Shown here one piece after another: positions 1 to 11,836 of a stretch of DNA of 64,000 bases. The stretch is from positions 62,001 to 126,000 of the forward strand of contig JADLZK010000226.1 in assembly GCA_015847255.1 (NCBI GenBank). The letters run 5' to 3'. The first letter of the stretch is position 1, and each line of letters starts with the position of its first letter. A program made the translations under genes and the position numbers. The notes below the pieces were generated by a model. It was given only the letters and a program-made list of their open reading frames with translations, was not told the DNA's origin and ran no database searches. The DNA comes from Hyparrhenia diplandra (taxonomy: Eukaryota > Streptophyta > Magnoliopsida > Poales > Poaceae).

Positions 1-172
1 GTGGGGAAACGGACAGGTGAGGGACGGCTGATTGGTTAGGAGAGGTAGGGTTCGCCCATGGTGGGCTTATAGTGGGCCTCGGGTTACAATGCTATTGACA
101 TATGATGGATTCCATGATGATTTATAAGATTGTCACAAAAAACCGTCATGTATAGCACCAATTCTTGTAGTG
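1..172. mobile_element. Right end of a CACTA-like element (partial)
   Basis: The sequence ends at 172 with ATTCTTGTAGTG, whose reverse complement CACTACAAGAAT is a typical CACTA-superfamily terminal inverted repeat. The bases just inside (about 120-160) contain a TGACGG/CCGTCA-type motif, as expected of subterminal repeats. The left part lies outside the window, so neither the target-site duplication nor the size can be checked. The alternative is a MITE with a similar end. Confidence 0.4.
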
Positions 173-596
173 CATGTAGAGTGTCAGTGTTTGTACTCGT
201 ACTGGTGTAATTCGTAAAAAAAGGCTTGTTACTCTGCTAGCATATTGTGGTATTTATTGTATACCTTTGATCCTAGGTGTTCCGCGTGTGGTCGTGTGGC
301 CCTGACACCGCGTGGTATGCACGGTCACAAGAATGCACTTGGCACTTTGTTTTCCTCCGAGGGTTTTCACTCGATCTCCTTGTTCATAAATATAATTTTA
401 TTTTATAAAATGGATACCATCGAAACAAGATTTTTTTTCATGACTACAACCTTTCTAATCCTAACTGTTGCAAAAAAACCAACATGATCTCTAAAAATTC
501 AGCATCACCTGCAATAGTCCTTCTATGGATCGATTGGTTGTACATAACTACAGTAGAAACTATTTTAAGGTGCTCTGCTTTTTAGAGATACATACC
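173..596. other. Non-genic stretch
   Basis: AT-rich DNA with short ORFs in several frames and no recognisable domain, splice pattern or RNA gene. I see no gene here. Confidence 0.5.
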
Positions 597-834
597 AAGA
601 ACCGTCTATAATCGATTTTGTAGTGGTTGTTGGTGTTTATTGTTATAGCTAGAAATGCACCATATTTTCAAAAGGCAACATATGCTACGGAAACCAGCTT
701 TCGTGTGAAAAACCTGTGCAAACCCACGACAAAAAAGTCATCTAAATTTATGAAAAAAAAAAATCATACATGTAGATGATATGATGATGCACAATCCTAG
801 CTATAACAATTTATGAAAAAAAAATTATACATAC

Positions 835-1601
835 GGTCTCACACCACTCAAATTTTCACGTTTTTGATCCACACCACCGAAACTCACCTAATAGGTCTCA
901 CACCACTCATATTTTCCACTTGATGGAAATACGCCATTTTATACGCTTTTTGGAGCTTTGGCCCCTTGCAAGGGGCCACCGTATTTTCGTAATACCCATT
1001 ATGCCCCTCTCACTCCACTCCCACGAAAGGCACTCATGCATGTGCTAATCCGGCTATATGAACCACAATTTTTTTTTTTTTTAACAAAAGGAAACGCTTC
1101 ATTTAGATGGCTGCATGTGCGCTGAACTAAATAAACTGCATGTGCATTGGACTAAATAAAGCACCGATCGCATGCATGTAATATTTCCAAAATTAAAGAT
1201 TACCCAAGATTGAAACATTGCATGGTCTACATCCAATAGAACGCCGCTGCCCCGCAGCGCCGGCCGCCCACACGCCGCTTGAGATCGCGCCGCCGCCACC
1301 TCACGTTGGTACCGCCGCCGCCGTGGAAGAGCTAGGGTTAGGGGGTGCGAACGCGGAACAAAGAAGGGAACGAAGGAAAACGAGAGGAGTGCGTACTCGA
1401 GAGGGATGTGTGCCTTTTCTCGGATCAGAGGGGTATAGTGGGTAATACAAAAATATGGTGGCCTCGCCGTGGGTCCAAAGCTCCAAAAAACCTACGTAAT
1501 GACGTATTTCAAACAAGTGCAAAATTTCAATGGTGTGAGATCTATTATGCGAATTTCGGTGGTGTGGATCAAAAACGTGGAAATTTGAGTGGTGTGAGAC
1601 C
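835..1601. mobile_element. Non-autonomous element with about 175 bp terminal inverted repeats
   Basis: The left arm starts GGTCTCACACCACTCAAAT and the right arm ends with its near-perfect complement ATTTGAGTGGTGTGAGACC. The pairing continues with small differences to about 1010 on the left and 1440 on the right. The 430 bp centre is GC-rich with no convincing gene. Long arms around a GC-rich core recall Mutator-like or Pack-MULE elements, but I could not find a clear 9 bp target duplication. The family is therefore uncertain. Confidence 0.55.
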
Positions 1602-1613
1602 AATTAACCCTAT

Positions 1614-1750
1614 AAAATATCATGTTCAAACTTCGGCGTTTGTGAGATATAAAAATAACAAATTTTAAGACAAAAAACGCTCAATGATTTGTTAGAAATT
1701 TGTTATTTTTATATCTCACAAACTAAGTCGAAGTTTGGACAAGATATTTT
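1614..1750. repeat. Near-perfect hairpin with arms of about 53 bp
   Basis: The arms at 1614-1666 and 1696-1750 are inverted copies with about 29 bases of loop. The core GAGATATAAAAATAACAAAT has its complement in the right arm. The size fits a small foldback MITE or a miRNA/siRNA precursor. No expression evidence is available from sequence alone. Confidence 0.6.
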
Positions 1751-1970
1751 GCAGAGATTGTGCATCATCATATCATCTACATGTATGATTTTTTTCGTAA
1801 ATTTAGATGACTTTTTTTGTCATGGTTTACACAGGTTTTCACACGAAGCTGGTTTCCATAAGATACGTTGCCATTTTCAAAGGCGGTTAATGCTTCCAAA
1901 GGCTAGTTATAGAGGCCTCTTTAGAGGTGGATGCAAATACCATACGTATCTGGAAATTGACTTTTAGAAA

Positions 1971-2779
1971 TAATATGACCCACCTCTAAAAAATATGAAT
2001 AGAACTAAAAAATCATAACTTGTTCAGATAAAGTTGGATAAAGAGAAATTTTATACCAAAGTTGTAGAACTCGAAGAGAATCACAACATTTTAGTTGATG
2101 ACAGATCATTTAGTGTATCAAAATCGTTTATTGTTAAATTGGTTCTCTCCCAAACCTTTTCTCACGCATCCATGTTTTATTATGTCATATATAGTGCTAT
2201 GTATATATAACCCGAAACATTGAAAGGCCTTTAAGCCCAAATCTTCTAGAAGATGTACTACATAGGAAATCTAGCTCGATGAGCGGCATTCGGCCCAATA
2301 TCTGCAAAATGTTTTATCATGGGCCGAAACTTATTGAGACGCCCATAGACAGATCGATCCAAGTTACCCGATGACATTCCTATCCTCTATTGGGCCTGCA
2401 CTGCCTAGCTCCGACGCGGTACCGACGGCCATTTTGTCATGGCCCAATATGCTGTAGAATCAGTCGCAATAAAGTTTTAAGGAATTTTCAGGAAACCCAG
2501 TTTATCAGTTGCGTTGATTCTAAATTCGACCAAAACACTAGTAAGAGCTTAGATATGCAAAGAATGTAGGTTTAGATGACAGTACTGACCAACATTTTTC
2601 ATTAAAAAAGTCTAACCAACAGGTCGATGTGACTAATTTGACATTCATTCTTTGCCCAAAACACCGACAACGCTTCTGGAGAAAACCCATGAATCAGACA
2701 AAGATCAGTACGGCCATATAGAGCTTCGGTAAATCTCATCGAGAAGCGCGTTAAACAAGAGGCTATTACTTAGGAACTA
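1971..2779. other. Non-genic stretch
   Basis: I see no gene, RNA or terminal-repeat structure here. ORFs are short and carry no domain. Confidence 0.45.
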
Positions 2780-3016
2780 CTACCTCGTCCCATGGAGTTT
2801 GTCGTTTTTGACTTTTGAATTTTATATTTGACCATCCGTCTTATTCAAAATGTTTATGCAAATAATAAAATAAATTAAATAATATTTAAGTATCTTTATT
2901 GATAAAATAAGTTATAACAAAATAAATTATATTTGTGCAAAAAAATTGAATAAGGCGAATCATCAAAAAAGATGGCACGGAATCTAAGGTGACAAAACTC
3001 AATGGGACGGAGGGAG
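2780..3016. mobile_element. Stowaway-like MITE
   Basis: The ends are CTACCTCGTCCCATGGAG and CTCAATGGGACGGAGGGAG, flanked by TA at 2778-2779 and 3017-3018. This is the classic Tc1/mariner-derived MITE end of grasses. The interior is AT-rich with internal inverted repeats (GTCTTATTCAAA...GAATAAG). A related copy sits at 11035-11272. Confidence 0.8.
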
Positions 3017-3569
3017 TATGGTTGATTCCTGCGGCATCGAGTGATTGATGGGTGCCAAAGCCATGGGTGGATTCTAGACCCGTTGGTGACCCACAGGTAT
3101 AGTGGTGGCGATGAAAGGGTGATGTTCAAAATATTTGATGACCTTTTGACAACTTGTTGTGTTTTTATTATCGGTGATGATTAGAGCATCAATTAGAAGC
3201 CGGTTATATATGATTTATTGTATTTTCTTTTGTGAATTTAGCTTCTTTTTTTCTTTTCACGTCTTGTGAGGACGTACGAGAAGTCTCTTTAGGTCTCTCT
3301 TATTGGTTGTTCGCTTAAATTGCTACCTTTGTCACAAAATGAGTCAGTTCCTAGAGAATGAATCTAAGTCGAACCATCTTAAATTTGACTGACTCTATAA
3401 GAAAGAGTAATGTCATAGATGACACTAAATAAGTGTATTATGTAAATATATTTTGTGATGCATCTAGTGATACTAATTTGATGTTATACACTTTTACGAT
3501 CAAACTCACATTAGCTCGATTGAGGACAACCGCAAATGTTTATTTATGTTGAGACGGTTGGGGAGTAGT
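3017..3569. other. Non-genic stretch
   Basis: AT-rich intergenic DNA. No gene or named repeat was recognised. Confidence 0.4.
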
Positions 3570-6500
3570 TTTAAAGTATATGGTATTACGGTTCCCTTTT
3601 ATTCATGAAACACACACATCCCCTTGGGATGAAAAAAAAAACTTCGGTCGGGTGGGGAAAGACCGCCCACCGGCATTGTTTTTAAGAAGAAACCTCGGTT
3701 TCCCCGGCTTCAAGCTCATGGGAACTAAGATCCTCAATCCAATTGAGAAGACCGGGCCGGAATTACACCGAACCCATGAGCCGGTATACCAACCGCCCTA
3801 GGCGCGACACCGTAACCCCCGGGCCGGTATACCAACCAGAGCCCACAGCTCGATCCATACGGACTGGGCGAGCTCTTAACTAGTGTTTTGGCACACCGGA
3901 CCGACGAGGAATTTTTTTAACGACAACCGCCACGCCCCACTTTTAATGGGACTTTTAATCACGCCGTATTGGCGCCGGGATCACGCTACCAATACGTTTA
4001 GCGATCCACGTAGTGAGAAATCAGTTATATGATTAATACCGAGCAAGAAATGTATAGGATAGAAGATCTTACGGTGGTGACGGCGACACCTAGCCGGGTT
4101 ATGAATATCGAGTAGCCAACCGCGCGGCGTTGGTATATCGTCTGGGCACTTCTCCTTATTCCACGGGCATCTTGATAGTGGATAGGAATTGGGTTCAGCC
4201 TTACTCCTACTCGATCGTCTTATGACTCCTACGCACGCGTATCCTTTACCTTGGCGACTTTACCTTCTTTACGTGCCGATGTACGTAAAAAACAGAGGGG
4301 TGAGTACAAAGGTATTTCGGCAAGTCCAAACCCGGGGGTTTGGTAAATTAGGGTTTGGGCCCCAGCGAGTCTCTAAAACTGCTCTTACTAGTTCGGGGGG
4401 TTATCTCATCTTACCATCACCTTCACATATCTCAAATGGTTAGTTATATCTAATCATAGATGTTCTCGCCTAGCATTCGCCCATTCCAAGGACGTGGCTA
4501 TTGAATAGATTTAAGTAACTCGCAGAGGTTGTACAAATTTCCCCACACGATAGGTGTTGCCTCCGCCACCGTCATGGCTTCCGACGACGGACCTAACGAG
4601 ATCCGTACCGGCTTGAGTGCTACTCTAGGTATGTTGGTATAATCTTCACCCACGACTCGGGGGTTGGAAGGACAACACGCCACCACAAGGATGACGCATC
4701 ACCCTAGACAATATGGTGATACCAAATCACCGCGGCTTTTACGGGTAATACCTAATTACCCAACCTATACCGTCAACACCACTCTCAATCTCAAATCATC
4801 AATATGTGCCTCTAGCACCGCGCCACCGCGCCCAAACACTTCCGTGGAAGACCACTCAAAGATCCACGCCAACCGGACCATGGGGCCACTCTCCCCCCAT
4901 ATCCGCTCCTAATCGATCGCTTGCCCGCTCAGGCCACCTTGGATCCCAATTATACCTCAACCCAACGGGGTGTGAATCAAGCCGCCCCATAAACGGCGTG
5001 TGGGTGCATTTTAAATATCGCACTAGGTAGAAGGTCTATGAACCGGTCCTTAGGGGAGGCGAGCATCTCTCCGCGGGATTCATCCCCGATTGTGATTAGT
5101 CCACCTCCATGTAGACAATCACCACTCACCTTTTGTTGGAGGGTTCACTTTATTACTTAGGTTACATTGATCTTACTTATCCATATTATATCATCATTTA
5201 ACATTGTATTATGGTCATGATTAAGGGGGTAAGGACTTGCCAGGAGGTTCTTCTTGATAAGATCGGCGATGAGCGTCTCTCGATTGATCCGGATGAAGCT
5301 CCTAATCCGGTCGTCGAAAAGCTACTGCCAGCGACGGCGATAACCTAGCTTGAACTACAACATACAAAGCAACCATAGAACATTATGGTGATAATGGGTT
5401 AGATGCATAGAGCTAGATTTTAGATAAATTACGGAAGTCGTTTCACGCGAAACGGAGTTATATTGCATGAGATATGGAATTTACAATATTAATCCCTAAT
5501 TAAATCATTAGGGTAATATTATAATATAATTTTATCATGTAATAATATTGGAACTAATTACATGATAAAATTCTATAAATCTAATAATGAATTTACAAAT
5601 TTTTCGGGAATTTTTTCGACATGGGAAGGTCAACTTTTACAACATTGTGTACCATAACGGGTAGACCTAGCAATTAGACTAGTGTACCCAAAGATCGTCT
5701 ATCCACACGTGGATGACACATGGGTCCAACTGGGACGCCACGCTGGCGCCACGTAGGGGCCACGTGTGCTACACTTTGTTGCCCTAACGGGCCGTTGGAT
5801 CGGGAAACGGTAGAGGCGGCGTGTCGGCGCGGTTGGTTCCCGCCCTAACGCCGTTTCAAGCGATTGACGGCGACGTCGGTGCTCGCGACGTCGGTCTCCG
5901 GCGGCGGGCGGTTCCTCGCCGGAGATGGCCGGAGTCGATCGTCCTTGACCCAATCATCACCGCGAGGGGTGCGTCGGCCTCCGGGCTTCTTCCCGAGCTT
6001 GATGGCGCGGTTTTGGGGCAGCAATGGAGGGGAGTCCCCACCACGGGCGACACGGGTGTGGCGGCGCTCCGCGGGCGGCGTCTGACATCCGGCATCTCAA
6101 TGCCATCGGGAGCGATTAGGAGAGGGGAAATAGAAGAGCAAGGCTCCGTGGAGGCTTACATCGACCGATTAGGGACGACCCAAGGCTTACTCACGACGGC
6201 AAAGCGTGAGCTCGACCTAGCTTGGCGGCGGGCGGAGTTCTGATTAGGGGGCAATCGCGATTCCGCGAGGAGAGGAGGAGGGAGGATGGCCAAGGCGAGC
6301 ACCGCGCTGTTCCACGCTGGGCGGAGCTCATGAGGGGTTGGCGAGCTCGATCGTGAGCCGGGAGGCTATTTATAGCTCGCCGCCGGCACTTTCGGCGGCG
6401 AAACTCCACCTCCACGAGATCTTTTCCGACCGGTCGCCGAGCCATTTACGACCTCGGGTTTGGCTCCTCGGTAGCCCCCGCGGCCGGCATCCGCAAGGTG

Positions 6501-7721
6501 AGCTGGTCATCGTTGCAGGCCTCGTCATCCACACGTGGCGGCTCGGGCGGCCGCCATGGCGGCAATGCCCGAGCCCGCCCGTGGTGACCGCGCCGTTGAC
6601 CCTTGTCGCCAGGCGGCGTCGTCGCCTCGGTGTCCGATTAGAGGATCGTGGAGGGCACTATGCCGTCTTCGTCATCAAAGACCGGCGGGCTCGTCGGTTG
6701 CGCTGCCATGGCCGACCGCACACGCATGTGTCGACGACGTGCACGGGTCAAAGGCATGCTCGCCCTCGCGCGCGCCACGCCGGCGAGGGCTTTATGCCTC
6801 CTCCCGTGTGCCGGGCCCACTCCACCGGGAGGGCTCGTGGCGGCGGAAGCACGAGACGCCCCCCGTGCCGCGATCGCGCCGGGAGGTGGAAGACGACGCC
6901 GGCGCCGCGGGTCCCGGGCCGGGCGGGCGCGGAAGAGGGGGGAAAGGAGACCGCGGGCGGGCTTCATTCTCCTCGGCTTGGGCTCGCGATCGGGCCGGCC
7001 TCCGCTTGTGCGCGAAAGGAGGGAAGGGAAGGGAACGGGCTCGGTGGGCGGAAAGGGGAAAGGGAGGAGAATGAGCCCGTGAGCTCTTTTCCAATTTTCT
7101 TTCTCTTTTCTTTTCCCTTATTCTTTCTTTCTTTCTCCTTTATTCTCTCACCCATTATCTTATGTGTGTAAACATTTATATATCATAAATATTTATACAA
7201 GCTCCCATGTTTTCTCATGACTTTCACTTATGAAAGTTATTATTATTGCCATGGCACTTGTATAGATAAATATGTATACACACACATGCCCTTTCTTCCT
7301 ATTATTTCATGTGTGGCCTAATATATATTTTGTAAATATTTCCACGAGCATATGTATATCTCTACGACTTTATTGCCGAGGATAATTATTTGTCGTGCTC
7401 ATAAAAATATTTATATATATCGGTACACACACGAAGTCTCTCGGTATTTGATTCCCGAGAGATAATTTGTAACTCATTGCTCATGCAATATATATTTCCA
7501 TAATTTAGATCTAGGACCTACCTTGCATCGCGGTCACCATAAAGTTCAACAAGCAACAAGCAAAGGGACCTAGTTTTCTATATGGTGGGATTTTGAAATG
7601 CAGGTTTTTCGAAAGCGAGGGGTTTTGGTTTAGCGGAAAGTAAATCAAGTTTTAGTTGTAATTCGAAAAAGTTTCAAATTTTTAGTGATTTTTAAAATGA
7701 TGCAAAAACACGGGTGTTACA
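3570..7721 (-). mobile_element. Long LTR-like tract, minus orientation (left boundary unresolved)
   Basis: The right edge at 7721 reads CGGGTGTTACA, so on the minus strand the element starts TGTAACACCCG, a common start of long Ty3/gypsy LTRs in grasses. About 1.35 kb in, a minus-strand TATA box (6367-6373) is followed by a GC-rich leader, the same plan as the solo LTR at 41982-45784. The many GC-rich ORFs of 5.7-7.2 kb overlap in all frames and are not genes. A polypyrimidine tract covers about 7080-7145. I could not find the left end or a matching target duplication (the right flank is ACAAC), so the extent is provisional. Confidence 0.5.
6366..6375 (-). promoter_or_regulatory. TATA box of the minus-strand LTR
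   Basis: The minus strand reads CTATAAATAG just before a GC-rich leader. It fits a retrotransposon LTR promoter rather than a host gene, since no host coding sequence follows. Confidence 0.45.
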
Positions 7722-7737
7722 ACAACCTAAATTCGCC

Positions 7738-7806
7738 TCACACGAGGAGATTCGAACTCGACACGTGGAGTATCGCTCGAGTATCCTAACCATTAGGCTA
7801 GGACCC
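7738..7806 (-). other. tRNA-like sequence (Glu/Asp-type), not a functional tRNA
   Basis: The minus strand contains a D-arm-like block CTAATGGTTAGGATAC and a T-loop-like block GAGTTCGAATCTCC at about tRNA spacing. The acceptor stem does not pair and no clean anticodon arm forms. It is best read as a SINE head or a tRNA-derived relic next to the LTR end at 7721. Confidence 0.4.
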
Positions 7807-9683
7807 CTTTGACTCCCCTTGGGATGGACAATGTATAAGGTTAGAGTAAAAAAAAAATGTCACCGAAACAGAAGTGCTTTTTTGCTTGATCGAAAGCACG
7901 TAGCTTAGCTAGCTAGGTAGAGCTAAAGATAATAAGCGGTACAAAGCGACACGATCCCGATGATTGCCATGCCACAGGCGCTCCTTTTCCTTTCGCGTTC
8001 GAAGACGATAGGAGGGATCGTTCGACCGGTCCATAGTTCTTCTTCTTCCAAGGATTCCGGTCCATCACTACAGGAACACACACAATAATCCAGAGGCCCC
8101 TTTTGTCTTTCCAAAAGCAAAGTCCTCATGGGATGTGGGGGACTACGGATGACAGCCAGCCGGCTGGAGCGCCGTCCTGTTAGGTCTCCACTCTCCAGTC
8201 ACAGATGTACGCACCTACGTACACGACGTTCAGATCCATCTCCGAGACCCGACTACTATTTCTTTTCTTGAAGTTTTTTGTTGTCCGGGAGGAACCGGCC
8301 GGCTGAGCGAGCAGGAGGAGGGAGGGTCATCATGCAGTTAGTTGGGCGCTTAAGACACCGGGCAATCATGTGCTGCAAGAAGGGACCTAAAAAGTCACCC
8401 CACGCGGTCACACTCACACGCACTGCAGCAGCAGCACAGCACCCCCACCCCACCGCGCAAGACGACGCTCCATCCAGTCTGTACAATCTCCAGTCCCCCA
8501 ACGCGACAACGGCGGCCGCTGTAGCCAGCAGCGACGACTGAGCTGAGCACAGCTGAGCACCCACCGGCGCGGATTCAGCGCCTGGCAGGTCTGAAAACGC
8601 AAACGCAAGCAAACGCAGGTAAGCGGGCGCTAGGCTGTGCTGTGCTTGCTTGCGTTTGCGTGCGTGCGCGACAGCTACGGCGCACCGGCGCAGGATCCAG
8701 CGATCGATCGCGGACGCGAGGAAAGGGACGCCAGTGCAGTGCTGGCACTGGCAGCCATTGACTCGGAGAGAGCAGTGATCGCGGTGAGTGAGTGACTAGG
8801 AGGGACGCAGGTCATTCCATTCCGTCTGTCCGGGCAGGGGACAACACCGATCCGGCCACGCTGTCAGCAGCCTTTACTGGCCAAGGCAACAGAAGGGCTG
8901 TCATTTCTGATCTCGTCCTACTCCGTACTACCACGTCGGTGTTGGCCCCCGATGGTACCACAGTAGTACTACGTATCACGACGGAGACGCTTCTCTGTCG
9001 ACTGTCGTCGTCTAACAACGGCGAGATCACGAGTTCCGCAGCCAATAAGCCGGCATACCGCAGCCAATAAGCCGGCATGCATCATGGTCACTCACTCCAC
9101 CAGCTGCCATTATAACTTTGTGGTGCTGCAATTGTGGCGTGGTGTGGTGCACGGTGGGCCTGCTTTTTTACCGCCTGAACAGGCCCGGTCCGTCGTCTCG
9201 TATCGGCGTGGAGCGTGATGGCCGCGTGGTACATTTTACCGTTGGGTTTCAATCATCAAACATACTCCTACTCCTATACCAGCATGTGCTGAAACATACC
9301 GGCATGGAAGGTAAAAGGCAAAAGCTGCACGTCCAGGTTATCATCAGTGACAGAGACAGCGTGCAGTGCAGTGCAGTGGCGTGTCTTTTCCACTTTTCGG
9401 CACCAGAAGCCTGACCACCCTGCTTCTTGCAAAATGCAGGCTGTGGATGCAGCACAGTATTACAGTAAAAATGCTTCTTGCGAGCACAAGACATGTCGAT
9501 CTCGGATTTTATGTTAGAGCCAGAAACTTTCATATTCTTCTTTCCTTTACAAACAACACAAGTGCCTAAAACTGCATTGCGACTCTGCAGTCTATCCGAT
9601 CGATCAATCGATCCCTTTATTATTTGCAAAACCTGTGCACAAACTACCTTGACTGCGCCGTCGCCGTGGTGGTATATTACGGG
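7807..9683. other. Intergenic region downstream of the DUF547 gene
   Basis: Mixed-composition DNA with short ORFs on both strands and no domain I recognise. The part nearest 9684 should hold the 3' UTR of the minus-strand DUF547 gene. A 16-18 bp direct repeat (CGCAGCCAATAAGCCGGC) occurs at about 9038 and 9059. I see no separate gene. Confidence 0.4.
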
Positions 9684-11802
9684 TCATGAGGCCAACAGGT
9701 ACCTGAACCTGAACTCATACGGCATGACCTGGATGCGTCCGGCGTGCTCGGCGCCCGCGCCCGCGCTCGCCCGGCGCCGGCCGTCCTCCACGACCCGCAG
9801 CGCCTTGTGCCGCATCTCCGGCGGGAGCTGCAGGCAGACCCAGTCCATGAGCGCGTCCACGTCCTTGGCGAAGTCCAGCAGGTACCAGTGCAGGAGCTTC
9901 GGGACCGCCAGCTTCCCCGGCGCCGACACGCCGACGGCCGCCTGCAGGTACTCCCGCTTCGCCGCCTCCAGCTCCTCCTCCACGCGCGCCGCCGTGTACA
10001 CCCCTCACCTGCGTACGTGCAGGGGATTGCATGTTACAGTACAGTCGAGGGGGTATTATTACTACTTGCTGTTGTGACCGTGCGAAGAGCCTATGTACGT
10101 ACCGCAGGGGAGGACCAGCTGCCGCAGGAGAGCGCGAAGGTGACGAGGGGCTCAGGCCACTCCAGCCCGAACGCGCCGTGCGCCGCCGTCGTCACGTCGC
10201 CGTCGTCGTCGCCGCTCTTGGCACCTTCTTCCCGATCCACCTGTTCGATGCAATCGGACACGCACACGAGTCGTATGTTCAGCGGCGCAGGGCACTAGTA
10301 CGTAGTACGTGTTCAACTAACTAATCACTCCAAGTCATCACTGCAACGCATGCTTGGCTGTGTCGAGAAGGACAGTGCCTCACCTGTTTGGCGCTGTAGG
10401 GCAGCCTGAGGATGAAATGCTCGATGGACATGGCGCTGTGCGTGCGCCCACCAACGCTTATGGTGGCCTGAAAACATCAAACATACACACATGCTTATCA
10501 CTCTCTCTCTAGCTCGTCAGTGAACAAGTGAATCCCATGCGCGTATTCAGGTTCAGTTGTGCCGGCACCTAACCTTGGGCATCATCGCCACGAGCATTTG
10601 CGGGGTGGTAGGTATCCCTTGCTCCAGGAACGCCTGCAGGACAGAGTAGTACAGTATAAAATTAAACGCAGATCAAGCATGGGCCATGCCACTCGTCGCC
10701 CTAGTGTATGTACCGCAAAGATCGATCTGAACTAGTAGGTCATGCATGCACAGCAGCAGAAGCAGCATTAGAAGAGCTGATTAGGCGCCTGCTAATGATT
10801 AGGGGGCATGAAGCATTTCTTTATGCAAAAGTTTAATGACGATCGATCGAGCAGCAGCAGACATGCCAGACTTCAGCCTTAAAGAACACGCATCCCAGAA
10901 CTAGCTAGTACTACTACATATCATAGTTGCTTTAAGGCAAACCAAATTGCAAATTTTGCTTTTTAAAAGATCATCCATCACGCAATGAGTAGATCCAATT
11001 TAAAGCGAACTCTGATAAGGTGGTAGTACTCCTACTCCCTCCGTCCCATTGAGTTTGTCACACCGCGGATTCCGCGCCATCTTATTCGATGCTTCGTCTT
11101 ATTCAAATTTTTTTACACAAATATAATTTATTTTTGTTACGACTTATTTTATCAATGAAGATACTTGAATATTGATTAATTTATTTTATGATTTGTATAA
11201 ATATTTTGAATAAGACGGACACAAACATGAAGTTCAAAAGTCAAAAACGACAAACCCATGGGACAGAGGGAGTACGAGGCTACGAGCAATGCAAATTAAT
11301 CAGTCACTGAAATGTAACTTCCCCATAACGGAAAGACGCCCAAGAGAGAAATTCAGGCTGTAGTAGTGGCAGCATCAGCTTACGTTCATCATGCAGGAAT
11401 TGTAGATGTTGATCCAGAACGCCAGCTTCTGGTGATGGGAGAGCGAGAGCCCCGCCAGGTCAACCGACGACAGCCTCCGCAGCAGGGCCCTGCAGCAGAT
11501 TTGCCAGTGCCGATCAGCATATACACGCGGGCGTTCAAGTCAAACCGCCACCCACTCGCCAGGCAGCCAAATCTAGCTTTTGCAATAATGGACGCTGTGG
11601 TGCCGAAATTATCAATTATCAGCGAGCGATAATACGAGTCGGAGAACTACTCACTTGAGTCTCCGGACGAGCGGCGTGTCGCCGGCCAGCGCATTGGCGG
11701 GGTCGAAGGACGCGGCGTCCACCACGTGGAACCGCTTGTAGGGCCCGATGTCCCTGGCGCCCAGCTCCAGGACGCCGTAGGGGTCCTGCGGGTACGCGTC
11801 CT

Positions 11803-11836
<34 letters not shown>

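Larger units (their letters stand above)
597..1970. repeat. Nested inverted-repeat complex
   Basis: An outer inverted repeat pairs about 677-800 (GGAAACCAGCTT through GATGATGCACAATC) with about 1753-1870, and weaker similarity reaches roughly 600 and 1960. Inside it lies a second element with long arms (835-1601) and a short hairpin (1614-1750). This layout fits a TIR-type DNA transposon that received a second insertion. No transposase coding is visible, so it is non-autonomous. Confidence 0.6.

Noticed and set aside
6338..7171. 277-codon ORF
   Set aside because: GC-rich, Arg/Pro-biased, in the leader of a minus-oriented LTR, with competing ORFs on both strands.
7738..7806. Functional tRNA gene
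   Set aside because: D- and T-arm-like blocks are present, but the acceptor stem and anticodon arm do not form.
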